Below, piece by piece: positions 1 to 5,982 of a stretch of 10,995 nucleotides of DNA. The notes under the pieces are model-generated. The model made no database searches and was not told where the DNA came from. It worked only from the letters and a program-made list of their open reading frames with translations. Made by a program: the position numbers and the translations under genes. Numbering within the stretch: position 1 is the first letter of the stretch; each line of letters opens with the position of its first letter. The DNA is taken from NCBI GenBank assembly GCA_020849075.1, contig JADLGZ010000129.1:1-10995 (forward strand), read 5' to 3'. This DNA comes from Fimbriimonadaceae bacterium. GTDB lineage: Bacteria > Armatimonadota > Fimbriimonadia > Fimbriimonadales > Fimbriimonadaceae.

Positions 1-554
1 AGGTGAACCCGAGCCCCTACCTCCCGAATATCCTTAATGATCTGTTCGTGGCGAGGTCGCTCCAAAATGCCGATCGTGATTTCGTCAATATCTTTGCCAA
101 GGGCCTTTGCCATGAGGCGAACATTGACTCTGATCGGCAATGTAATGTCAACAACGCCCTTACAATCAGCCCCAACAACCAACTTGTCCATGTAGCAGTC
201 GGGGGCATGCATGAGGAAGCCCTTGCCTTCCACGGCTGCCGCCAGTACTGCGATGGCATTCGGAACCCCATTGGCGCAAAGGTTTGTGCCTTCCAAGGGG
301 TCCACGGCAATCTGAACGGCAGGGCCAGAACCTGTCCCCACCTTTTCGCCGATGAATAGCATGGGGGCTTCGTCTCGTTCCCCTTCGCCAATGACGATTG
401 TTCCGTCAATATTCATCTCGCCAAGCTTGCTCCGCATTCCAGTGCAGGCGGCGTCATCGGCAGACGCACGGTCTCCCTTACCAACCCAAGGGGCGCAAGC
501 AAGCGCGGCCGACTCGGTCACGCGCAAAAATTCGAGGTGGAGATTGTAATCCAT
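1..554 (-). CDS. glpX: Fructose-1,6-bisphosphatase class II (GlpX), C-terminus cut by window edge
   Basis: Hydrolyses fructose-1,6-bisphosphate to fructose-6-phosphate in gluconeogenesis (cytoplasm, metal dependent). Reading leftwards from the ATG at 554, the frame stays open to the window edge, giving 184 residues starting MDYNLHLEFLRVTESAALAC; the family is usually about 320-340 residues, so roughly the last 45% is missing. Seen directly: 'GDRASADDAA' (residues 27-36), 'IGEGERDEAPMLFIGE' (55-70) and 'VDPLEGT' (84-90). These supply the acidic metal ligands known for E. coli GlpX (D33, E57, D85, E88) and the catalytic-site D61 and T90 at matching numbers. A GAAGGA ribosome site lies 6 nt before the ATG. 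The gene follows a strong terminator, so it needs its own promoter, which I could not place with confidence. Some class II enzymes also act on sedoheptulose-1,7-bisphosphate; that cannot be judged here. Confidence 0.95.
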   Translation of the reverse strand, partial: MDYNLHLEFLRVTESAALACAPWVGKGDRASADDAACTGMRSKLGEMNIDGTIVIGEGERDEAPMLFIGEKVGTGSGPAVQIAVDPLEGTNLCANGVPNAIAVLAAAVEGKGFLMHAPDCYMDKLVVGADCKGVVDITLPIRVNVRLMAKALGKDIDEITIGILERPRHEQIIKDIREVGARVH

Positions 555-596
555 AAGTCGTCCTTCGCCGTTGAAGCGACAGAGTCAAGTTTAGCA

Positions 597-629
597 AAAA
601 TGCCCGCTCGTCCGGCGAGCGGGCATTTT
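597..629 (-). terminator. Rho-independent terminator with a perfect 14-bp stem
   Basis: The arms at 597-610 and 616-629 are exact reverse complements around a 5-nt loop (tccgg): a GC-rich 10-bp core (TGCCCGCTCG) extended by four A:T pairs. Read on the minus strand, the stem ends in a run of T followed by TGCTAAA. It lies 14 bp downstream of the lipoprotein stop, so it should end the DUF1559/lipoprotein transcript and insulate glpX. The flanking A and T runs make it formally bidirectional, but no plus-strand gene reads into it. Confidence 0.9.
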
Positions 630-642
630 GTGTTGATCGTGA

Positions 643-813
643 TTAGCGGTCGGAGCGCCCTTCGTTATACGTGCCGCTCGCCTTCGCAGCGCGATCGGCT
701 TCGCTCTCCTTTCCGAAGTTTTGGGCATCCTGCGAAGAGACTTCGCCGGAATTGCAACCCGACAACCCGGCTATGGTGCTGAGGGCCAAAATCAACAACA
801 GCAGAATCTTCAC
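643..813 (-). CDS. Small predicted lipoprotein (56 aa), translationally coupled to the DUF1559 gene
   Basis: Unrecognised small secreted protein. Starting at GTG (811-813) the product begins VKILLLLILALSTIAGLSGC, a short signal peptide with a lysine at position 2, a hydrophobic core at 3-16 and a lipobox L17-S18-G19-C20. This predicts signal peptidase II cleavage and lipid attachment at C20. The mature part is only 37 residues, hydrophilic and charged (many E, D, K, R), with no recognisable domain. Asn follows the cysteine; by the E. coli rule this would not be an inner-membrane retention signal. The GTG overlaps the TGA of the upstream pseudopilin gene (GTGA), implying coupled translation. 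A longer reading from 909 in the same frame exists but buries the signal sequence behind residues antisense-free of any family likeness and overlaps the pseudopilin gene. Function unknown; possibly a companion of the pseudopilin. Confidence 0.7.
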   Translation of the reverse strand: MKILLLLILALSTIAGLSGCNSGEVSSQDAQNFGKESEADRAAKASGTYNEGRSDR

Positions 814-1778
814 GGATTGCCTAATCCCCAAAGTGGGTAGTTGATTCCCATGTTCAGTGTCGTACCGTTCGGCAGAATATAGACATTCTGTGGCGAAGTG
901 GGTCGGCAATTTGTCGAGTAAGAGCCGGCTGAAGCAGGGAAGCCAGTCCCCGAGGCCACATATTCACTGGCCCGTGGGGTCTTACCGAGGAAGGCATCCA
1001 CGGCAAGGAACTTCGCGCTACCGTCAGCCATCCCGGTGATCACGCCACCGTGGGCGCCAGCGCCAACGGGGTCCTTGGCCTGCGGTGTTGCAATAGTGCA
1101 ATTGTTAGCCCCCGTAACTCGGTAGAACTGGGCTGCCCAAAACTCTCGAATAGCGAGCGGATAAACACGTTCAATCTGCTTGCCTGGGTCATCTCCGGAA
1201 GTGGTGCCCGTGTATTCGCCAACGGCCACAAATGGAGCGGCATAGTTGTTCGGATGCTCAAGAAGCAACATGGCGCCTGAAGGCTGCGGTACCGAGCTGA
1301 TAGTGCCACCAAACCAGGGAACGCTACTGAAGCCAGAAGTCTCTGCGCCAATCATTGAGAGATTCACGACAAACGAATTGAGGAGTTGCCCATTGGTGTT
1401 CCACTGGGTGGGATTGTGCTGGCGGAGGGGGTGGAAGAAGAGTTCGACCGTCTTGATGTATGGCTTGACGTACTTTTGCCAAGTTTGCCAAGTCATGCTG
1501 TGCCCGAAACCGCCCGCTCCTCCACATCGAAGAGTTCCATTATTCAAAGCTGAATTCAGCGAGGAGTTCAGTTCGCAACCCCGTCGACGCGGGTACATGT
1601 CGTCATTGTCGCCTGCGTACATCATAAAGGCAAGGCCAACTTGCTTCTGATTGCTAATTCCAGCGGTCTTCTTCGCCGCGGTCCGAGCTTGGGCGAAAAC
1701 AGGAAAGAGGATGGCCGCTAGAATCGCGATAATGGCGATGACGACCAAGAGTTCGATGAGGGTAAATGCACGCTTCAT
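810..1778 (-). CDS. DUF1559 type II/IV pseudopilin-like protein (prepilin N-terminal methylation motif)
   Basis: A 322-residue protein with a class III (prepilin) signal: MKRA then FTLIELLVVIAI. Cleavage would fall between A4 and F5, leaving E9 as the conserved Glu at +5; alanine replaces the usual glycine at -1. The hydrophobic helix spans about 5-29 and ends in 'FPVFAQAR', typical of Armatimonadota members as I know them. The rest is a DUF1559-type exported domain, with 'AHGGVITGMADGSAKF' at 242-257 as its H-x8-DG C-terminal motif (the family label is H-X9-DG, so spacing here is one shorter). Cysteines are at 68, 85, 227 and 291. Such proteins occur in many paralogues in Planctomycetes and Armatimonadota; their individual roles are mostly unknown, and assembly into pili or a type II secretion pseudopilus is not proven. 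It forms an operon with the downstream small lipoprotein. Confidence 0.92.
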   Translation of the reverse strand: MKRAFTLIELLVVIAIIAILAAILFPVFAQARTAAKKTAGISNQKQVGLAFMMYAGDNDDMYPRRRGCELNSSLNSALNNGTLRCGGAGGFGHSMTWQTWQKYVKPYIKTVELFFHPLRQHNPTQWNTNGQLLNSFVVNLSMIGAETSGFSSVPWFGGTISSVPQPSGAMLLLEHPNNYAAPFVAVGEYTGTTSGDDPGKQIERVYPLAIREFWAAQFYRVTGANNCTIATPQAKDPVGAGAHGGVITGMADGSAKFLAVDAFLGKTPRASEYVASGTGFPASAGSYSTNCRPTSPQNVYILPNGTTLNMGINYPLWGLGNP

Positions 1779-1843
1779 TGAGTTGATACCAGCAATAGGC
1801 GAATAACGTCACGAGCATTCACGCACAGTGACAGTTGCTCATT

Positions 1844-1873
1844 ATTATTCACTTTTGAACTGGGAAAAATCAA
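1844..1873 (-). promoter_or_regulatory. Candidate sigma-70-type promoter of the DUF1559 operon
   Basis: On the minus strand TTGATT (1868-1873) lies 18 bp from AATAAT (1844-1849), about 65 bp upstream of the DUF1559 ATG in an AT-rich part of the 161-bp divergent spacer. The -10 is part of an AATAATAAT run, so the exact hexamer is ambiguous. Match by eye only. Confidence 0.4.
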
Positions 1874-1939
1874 TCCTCAACGCCCAATTTCGCTATTTGT
1901 CCCTAGCCGTATGGCCGAGGCAAGGGTAACCTTCTCGCG

Positions 1940-2800
1940 ATGAGCACCCCTCCTCGACCCACCACGTCCGTGCTCATACCGGCCTTCAACGCTCAGGACA
2001 CGATCGAACGCGCCATCCGCAGCGCCATGCACCAGACCGTTCCACCTAATGAGATCGTGCTCGGTTGTGACGGGTGTACGGACCAAACAGCAACGATTGC
2101 ACGTGGGCTGGGAGCGATCGTTGTGGAGAACCCCAAGTCCAACGGTGCGGCGGCTAGGAATGCCGCTTTTTCCGCCTCCAGCGGCGAGGTCGTATTCTTG
2201 CTCGATTCCGATGATGAGTGGTTGCCGCACAAGGTCCAGAGCCATCTCGATGCTCATTCGAAAGCGCCCGCCGCATCCTTTGTGATTGACCCTTCGCGGC
2301 GCGTCCGGCCAGGGGGTGAAATGCGCGGGTTGAATGGAGCGGGCCCAGAAGGGGATCTAACCTGGCGAGACATGGTGCAGCATCGCAATTGGAGTAGTGG
2401 CTCGGGTATTTCAGCGCGACGTGAGAAGTGGGAGGCAATCGGTGGGTTCAATCCGACTCTACGCGGACTTCAAGACGTGGATTTTCTAATTCGCATGGCC
2501 TACTTTGGAGGGCCCGGTTATCGGGTGTCTGATTGCAACACGCTGTACCATCTAAGCGAAGGCGGAATCTCGCGGAATACGAGTTGGGGGGATGAGATGA
2601 TCGGAGCCCTTGCCGCTTCTTGTTCGTTCATGGAAGCCGAAGATGTCCGATCGGTAAGGCAAACGATTGCAATCCGCAATGCCCTAGTGAGCGATCTCTC
2701 CACATTTTGGACTCATATCCGATGGGGAGGGGTTCCCCTAAGCGATCGACGCCTCTGGAAGGCCTTGGTCCTTGTCATGATGCGAAAAGCCCGAGCCTAG
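1940..2800 (+). CDS. Glycosyltransferase family 2
   Basis: A 286-residue GT-A fold glycosyltransferase that should move a sugar from a nucleotide-sugar donor onto a glycan or lipid acceptor at the cytoplasmic face of the membrane. Family 2 hallmarks: 'TSVLIPAFNAQDTIERAIRS' at 9-28, the beta-strand with 'EIVLGCDGCTDQT' (38-50, normally 'DDGSTD', here with a cysteine pair C43/C46), 'NGAAARNAAFSASSGEVVFLLDSDDEW' region 68-94 containing the DxD motif D89-S90-D91, and 'LQDVDFLIRM' (177-186) in the place of the usual acidic catalytic 'ED' motif. No transmembrane segment is obvious. A purine-rich stretch (GAGGCAAGGG) lies 12-21 nt before the ATG, a rather distant ribosome site. It sits opposite UDP-glucose dehydrogenase and near the exosortase pair, which fits exopolysaccharide or protein glycosylation; donor and acceptor are unknown. 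Confidence 0.9.
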   Translation: MSTPPRPTTSVLIPAFNAQDTIERAIRSAMHQTVPPNEIVLGCDGCTDQTATIARGLGAIVVENPKSNGAAARNAAFSASSGEVVFLLDSDDEWLPHKVQSHLDAHSKAPAASFVIDPSRRVRPGGEMRGLNGAGPEGDLTWRDMVQHRNWSSGSGISARREKWEAIGGFNPTLRGLQDVDFLIRMAYFGGPGYRVSDCNTLYHLSEGGISRNTSWGDEMIGALAASCSFMEAEDVRSVRQTIAIRNALVSDLSTFWTHIRWGGVPLSDRRLWKALVLVMMRKARA

Positions 2801-2802
2801 CC

Positions 2803-4095
2803 CTAGGGCGAGCCGATCGTGAAGACCTCGAAGCCGAGCTTGCCAAGGCTCTCCTTCGAATAGATCCGGCGACCGTCGAAGAGCACTTTGTTCTTGACAA
2901 GGGTGCCGATCTTGCCAAAATCAAGTTGCTTGAACTCATTCCACTCTGTAACCAGGAGTACCGCGTCGGCCCCGTCACAGCACGCGTAGGCATTGTCGGT
3001 TAGTTCGATGTGAGTGTCAAGTGCCCGTACATTGTCCATCGCGACTGGGTCAAAAGCGCGGACCTTTCCGCCCCTCGCTCTGATGTCCTCCGCGATTACC
3101 AAGGCTTTGGCGTCACGAATATCATCGGTGTTTGGCTTAAACGCAAGGCCGAGCATTGCGATGGTCTTGCCACTTAGCCCGCCGAGTCGCTCTTCCATAC
3201 GGTCAATAAAGTGGCGGGGTTGCTCATCGTTGATGGCAACGACCTCTTTGAGGAGCCGGAAATCATATCCCATACCCTCGGCCACTCGAATCATTCCTGC
3301 CGTGTCTTTCGGCAAACATGAGCCTCCCCAACCGAGGCCAGCCCCCAAGAAGGCGGGACCAATCCGGTGGTCTAGGCCAATGCCCTTCGCCACATCCCCA
3401 ACATTTCCATCGCAAGCTTCGCACATGCGGCTCAGCGCATTAATGAAGCTGATCTTCATCGCTAGAAAGCAGTTGCTTGCGTACTTGATAAGTTCTGCGC
3501 TCTGCAGGTCCGTGACCAACACCGGCTTGTCAAGGGGTTGGTAGAGCTCAATCAGTCGGGCGGCGGCCTCGCGTGACTTGGCCCCGATAATGATACGATC
3601 GGGGTTCATCGTATCCCAAATTGCCGAGCCCTCACGTAGGAACTCCGGGTTACTCACCACATCAAATAGTGAATCATCAACACCGGCTTCCCTCAACAGG
3701 TCGGCCACCATTTCACCGCTCCCGACGGGCACGGTGGACTTGTTTACAATGAGGGTGTACTTCGAAATTCCTTTCGCGACTTCCTTGGCGGCCGCCACGA
3801 CGGCCGTGATATCAGGGGAGCCGTCCGCAGAAGGAGGCGTTCCCACTGCAATAAACACAATATCGCTCTGACGTGTTGCTTCCGCGGCAGAGCCAGAGAC
3901 CCGCAAACGACCTTCGTCCAAATTTCGGGTAATAAACTCCTCTATTCCCGGTTCGTAGATTGGGCTACGGCCTGATTGGATGAGTGCCACCTTGTCTGGA
4001 TTATTGTCAACGCAGATAACTTCGTTGCCCAAGTCAGCCAACGCGACTCCAGTGACCAATCCCACATACCCAGTTCCAATCACCGCAATTCGCAT
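2803..4095 (-). CDS. ugd: UDP-glucose 6-dehydrogenase
   Basis: Oxidises UDP-glucose to UDP-glucuronate with two NAD+ (cytoplasm), feeding acidic exopolysaccharide and other sugar-nucleotide routes. 430 residues, normal for the bacterial enzyme. Seen: N-terminal Rossmann fold with G7-T-G-Y-V-G12 and the acidic D30 at the end of strand 2; 'IAVGTPP' (82-88); 'STVPVGSG' (120-127); 'NPEFLREG' (149-156); 'ELIKYASN' (201-208) with the catalytic-site K204; 'GWGGSCLPKDT' (255-265) with nucleophile C260 and D264. A C-terminal UDP-binding domain begins near 310 ('AMLGLAFKPNTDDIRD'). The close relative GDP-mannose dehydrogenase shares this plan; the 'GWGGSCLPKDT' context and overall pattern favour UDP-glucose (TuaD/RkpK-like), though UDP-ManNAc dehydrogenase is not formally excluded. 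Upstream, ACGGGAAG is a plausible ribosome site, and CATAAT (4117-4122, minus) is a possible -10 without a clear -35. Its stop lies 2 bp from the stop of the convergent glycosyltransferase. Confidence 0.93.
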   Translation of the reverse strand: MRIAVIGTGYVGLVTGVALADLGNEVICVDNNPDKVALIQSGRSPIYEPGIEEFITRNLDEGRLRVSGSAAEATRQSDIVFIAVGTPPSADGSPDITAVVAAAKEVAKGISKYTLIVNKSTVPVGSGEMVADLLREAGVDDSLFDVVSNPEFLREGSAIWDTMNPDRIIIGAKSREAAARLIELYQPLDKPVLVTDLQSAELIKYASNCFLAMKISFINALSRMCEACDGNVGDVAKGIGLDHRIGPAFLGAGLGWGGSCLPKDTAGMIRVAEGMGYDFRLLKEVVAINDEQPRHFIDRMEERLGGLSGKTIAMLGLAFKPNTDDIRDAKALVIAEDIRARGGKVRAFDPVAMDNVRALDTHIELTDNAYACCDGADAVLLVTEWNEFKQLDFGKIGTLVKNKVLFDGRRIYSKESLGKLGFEVFTIGSP

Positions 4096-4202
4096 AAGTT
4101 CGTAGCTTCCCGTAAGATTATGGGGGTTTTGACGCTAACCCCAGAGGACGAAGGCCCAAAAAGCCAATAACAAAGGAATGATTTCATTAGTGCCAACGTT
4201 GA

Positions 4203-4219
4203 TTGGTTCAAGACTTGCA
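4203..4219 (+). promoter_or_regulatory. Candidate sigma-54 (-24/-12) promoter of the exosortase operon
   Basis: The sequence TTGGTTCAAGACTTGCA carries GG at 4205-4206 and GC at 4217-4218 with exactly 10 nt between, plus the TTGCA form of the -12 box. Against the consensus YTGGCAC-N5-TTGCW it matches YTGG, the C of CAC and TTGCW. Transcription would start near 4230, giving a leader of about 30 nt that includes the good ribosome site. PEP-CTERM/exosortase gene sets in other bacteria have been linked to sigma-54 and the PrsK/PrsR system, which raises the prior. No activator gene is in the window. It overlaps a sigma-70-like alternative. Confidence 0.35.
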
Positions 4220-4232
4220 TTCAAGCTACAAT
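4203..4232 (+). promoter_or_regulatory. Alternative sigma-70-type promoter of the exosortase operon
   Basis: TTGGTT (4203-4208), an 18-bp spacer, then TACAAT (4227-4232). The -10 is good, the -35 is moderate. Transcription would start near 4239, just ahead of the ribosome site at 4249. The spacer contains a direct repeat TTCAAG (4207-4212 and 4220-4225) and an 8-bp palindrome CAACGTTG (4194-4201) lies just upstream; either could be a regulator site. This is a competing reading of the same DNA as the sigma-54-like element. Confidence 0.35.
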
Positions 4233-4248
4233 GGGGTGCCTTGCGCCT

Positions 4249-4253
4249 GGAGG
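4249..4253 (+). promoter_or_regulatory. Strong Shine-Dalgarno that fixes a TTG start for exosortase
   Basis: GGAGG (part of GGAGGTGA) lies 6 nt before TTG at 4260-4262. No ATG or GTG in the exosortase frame sits near this site, and the next in-frame ATG would remove the N-terminal 48 residues including part of the first membrane helix, so the TTG is the best start. Confidence 0.75.
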
Positions 4254-4259
4254 TGAGAT

Positions 4260-5177
4260 TTGTCTGAAATAGCCGCAGAAAGTACCGATACCCTGTCAGT
4301 TGAGAGCCCCAAACGCGGGTTACCCGGGTTGCCTGACTTCGATTTTAAGTCAATAAGGAACTCTCCCGCCTTCATTCCCGGCATCGTTGGGTTTGGGGCT
4401 CTCATGCTTGCCTTTTGGGAACTGTTCCGCGAATTGCCGGGACTTTGGTTCAAGGATGACGGCTACTACTCGCATGGCGTACTCGTGCCGTTCATCTCCG
4501 CCTACGTCATCTATCGCTGGTGGCCAAAGCTCAAGGAGATTCCGGTCCGTCCGTTTTATCCCGCAATGGTCGCCATGGCCGTTACGGGTTGGCTGTTGTT
4601 TGCCGGCATTCGTATCGGGCAGATCCAGATTCTCTCTTTCTCACTGGTTCTGATGCTCCTCAGTTGCGTATGGTTTGTCGCCGGTGGCCGATGGCTTCGG
4701 GCGCTGAGCTTGCCAATACTTTTTCTGCTGTTTGGGCTCCCGATTTGGTCAGCGATTATCGATACGTACACGAACCCACTTCAGATCATTTCGACGGACA
4801 TCAGTTATTCGATGCTGCAACTGGTTGGATTCGACCCTTACAAACAAGACAACACGACGATATATCTTAAGAACTTCACCCTAGATGTTGGTGTACCTTG
4901 CTCTGGCCTCAAGCTTGCGATTGCCGTCTCTGCGTTCACAAGCTTCTTCATGATGATCGCTAAGTTGAAGTGGTGGGGCAACCTCATTATGGTGGCGGCA
5001 GTTCTGCCCCTATGCCTCTTCATCAACGGCTTAAGGATTACCTTAATCGGTGTGGTGGGGAACATCTGGGGCGACAAAGCGGGCCACGATTTTCACGACT
5101 ACTCAGGTTATATCACCTTGATAGTCTGCTTCTTCCTCCTGTTTAAGCTGGCTCGATTACTGGGATGGGAGGACTAA
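4260..5177 (+). CDS. Exosortase (archaeosortase/exosortase family transpeptidase)
   Basis: Polytopic membrane cysteine protease/transpeptidase that processes proteins carrying a C-terminal sorting tail (PEP-CTERM type), usually in bacteria making extracellular polysaccharide. 305 residues from a TTG start. A soluble, Pro- and Ser-containing N-terminus (about 1-37) precedes hydrophobic segments near 38-55, 74-88, 101-117, 122-141, 148-166, 216-233, 240-256, 258-270 and 282-297. Family landmarks: 'DDGYYSHG' (66-73) after the first helix; 'VPCSGLK' (212-218) with nucleophile C214; 'NGLRITLIG' (256-264) with R259; and 'FHDYSGY' (278-284) with H279. Together these give the Cys-Arg-His triad. The EpsI/DUF3485 gene starts 4 nt after its stop, the usual partner arrangement. 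No PEP-CTERM substrate is visible in the window. The exact Xrt subtype cannot be assigned by eye. Confidence 0.93.
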   Translation: MSEIAAESTDTLSVESPKRGLPGLPDFDFKSIRNSPAFIPGIVGFGALMLAFWELFRELPGLWFKDDGYYSHGVLVPFISAYVIYRWWPKLKEIPVRPFYPAMVAMAVTGWLLFAGIRIGQIQILSFSLVLMLLSCVWFVAGGRWLRALSLPILFLLFGLPIWSAIIDTYTNPLQIISTDISYSMLQLVGFDPYKQDNTTIYLKNFTLDVGVPCSGLKLAIAVSAFTSFFMMIAKLKWWGNLIMVAAVLPLCLFINGLRITLIGVVGNIWGDKAGHDFHDYSGYITLIVCFFLLFKLARLLGWED

Positions 5178-5181
5178 GACT

Positions 5182-5847
5182 ATGCGTAACGTATACATTT
5201 GCATTGCCCTGATTGTCGCCATCGGTGGCGCGATTCACTTGGTTCCGCGGGATGACAAGACAAAGTTCATCTCGGAAGAAGAACTCGGGCGGATCACGCC
5301 GCGCAAAATGCGCGGTAAGGAGTTCATGCGGGGCGACGGCGGCCCCGATGCGACCTACCGCATGGACGATGTCTCCTATAAGGTCTTGGAGTATCCATCC
5401 GCCATTTGCCGTGTCTTTGACGACGGAGGCGATCGATACGATGTCGTTATCCTATCCAGCCGTTCAAAGGACGCTTTTCACGACCCCAACATTTGCTTCT
5501 CGGCGCAGTTGTGGACGATTGAACGACGCGAAGAAACCAAGGTCAAGACGCAAACCCGTGGAGAGATGCCGCTTACCCTGATCTCCATGTTCAACCAGAC
5601 AATTCGGCGGCAATTAGCAGCGTTCATCTACAAGGGTCCCGGTGGTTACTACAGTAACACCAATCGACTCAAATTGGCCTTCCTGAAGGAAGAGCTGATG
5701 ATGGGAAGCAACCTCGATGGTGTCTTCTACCGCTTCATTCCAACATATAAGGAGCAACTCACTGAGAATCAGCAGCGTGAAAAGCTCATGAGCTTCATCT
5801 CGGAGTACATGGACGAGGCGAACCGCACAAGCAAGGGCATCCTATAG
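5182..5847 (+). CDS. epsI: EpsI / DUF3485 exosortase-associated protein
   Basis: 221 residues with one N-terminal membrane segment (about 3-21, no lipobox) and an extracytoplasmic domain. The conserved signature 'FHDPNICFSAQLW' (99-111) matches the 'H-P-E-x-C-x-x-x-x-G-W'-like core of EpsI, with C105 and W111 retained and the usual glycine replaced. In other bacteria this protein is either fused to the exosortase C-terminus or encoded next to it; its biochemical role is not established, though EpsI is tied to exopolysaccharide (methanolan-type) clusters. ATG at 5182 follows GGGAGG (5167-5172) located inside the end of the exosortase gene, so the two are co-transcribed and probably coupled. 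The C-terminal part (about 190-221) is charged and helical-looking. No gene follows on this strand until OsmC. Confidence 0.85.
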   Translation: MRNVYICIALIVAIGGAIHLVPRDDKTKFISEEELGRITPRKMRGKEFMRGDGGPDATYRMDDVSYKVLEYPSAICRVFDDGGDRYDVVILSSRSKDAFHDPNICFSAQLWTIERREETKVKTQTRGEMPLTLISMFNQTIRRQLAAFIYKGPGGYYSNTNRLKLAFLKEELMMGSNLDGVFYRFIPTYKEQLTENQQREKLMSFISEYMDEANRTSKGIL

Positions 5848-5866
5848 CCAAGGGCGAGAAAGGCAT

Positions 5867-5942
5867 TGGAGGCGGCGAGCGGATTCGAACCGCTGAATAA
5901 AGGTTTTGCAGACCTTCCCCTTAACCACTTGGGCACGCCGCC
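5867..5942 (-). tRNA. tRNA-Cys (anticodon GCA)
   Basis: A full cloverleaf can be folded on the minus strand. The acceptor stem is GGCGGCG/CGCCGCC (5936-5942 with 5871-5877). The D arm starts CCC...GGG with GG in the loop. The anticodon stem is AAGGT/ACCTT around loop CTGCAAA, giving anticodon GCA. The T arm is AGCGG-TTCGAAT-CCGCT. The discriminator is U (5870), a known cysteine identity base. The 3' CCA is encoded (5867-5869). The tail end is only 19 bp from the convergent epsI stop, and no hairpin terminator is evident after it. Confidence 0.97.
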
Positions 5943-5953
5943 AGCCAAACGCC

Positions 5954-5959
5954 ATTGTA
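5954..5959 (-). promoter_or_regulatory. -10 element for tRNA-Cys
   Basis: TACAAT on the minus strand lies 11 bp upstream of the mature tRNA 5' end, so transcription would begin about 5 nt before it. No good -35 is visible. It is interleaved with the divergent osmC -10 about 11 bp away. Confidence 0.45.
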
Positions 5960-5969
5960 CCGTAGCTCG

Positions 5970-5975
5970 TATACT
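5970..5975 (+). promoter_or_regulatory. -10 element for a probably leaderless osmC transcript
   Basis: TATACT is followed by exactly 7 nt and then the ATG at 5983, the spacing at which transcription would begin on the A of the start codon. No Shine-Dalgarno sequence lies before that ATG, which supports a leaderless message. No clear -35 is present. Confidence 0.5.
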
Positions 5976-5982
5976 TGAGCGT

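Noticed and set aside
583..588. TTGACT on the minus strand as a -35 box for glpX
   Set aside because: At 17-18 bp distance there is only AAGGAC, which is the ribosome-site region and not a -10 box.
814..909. Longer start for the small lipoprotein (frame open from 909)
   Set aside because: It would place a 32-residue hydrophilic stretch before the signal peptide and overlap the pseudopilin C-terminus in another frame; the GTG start gives a proper lipoprotein.
810..1778. DUF1559 protein as the PEP-CTERM substrate of the nearby exosortase
   Set aside because: Its C-terminus lacks a PEP-like motif, a hydrophobic helix and a basic tail.
1911..1943. Ten-codon leader ORF (MAEARVTFSR) whose TGA overlaps the GT2 ATG
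   Set aside because: No ribosome site and no feature of an attenuator; such short frames arise by chance.
4123..4142. Inverted repeat GGGGTT/AACCCC upstream of ugd as an operator or terminator
   Set aside because: Six-bp arms with an 8-nt loop and no T tract; could be a chance repeat, and I have no regulator to link to it.
4231..4272. 13-codon ORF (MGCLAPGGEICLK) overlapping the exosortase start
   Set aside because: No Shine-Dalgarno before it, and GGAGG inside it serves the exosortase TTG.
5866..5982. N-terminal extension of the OsmC frame by 39 codons
   Set aside because: It runs across the antisense of a well-folded tRNA-Cys gene and precedes the point where OsmC proteins normally begin.
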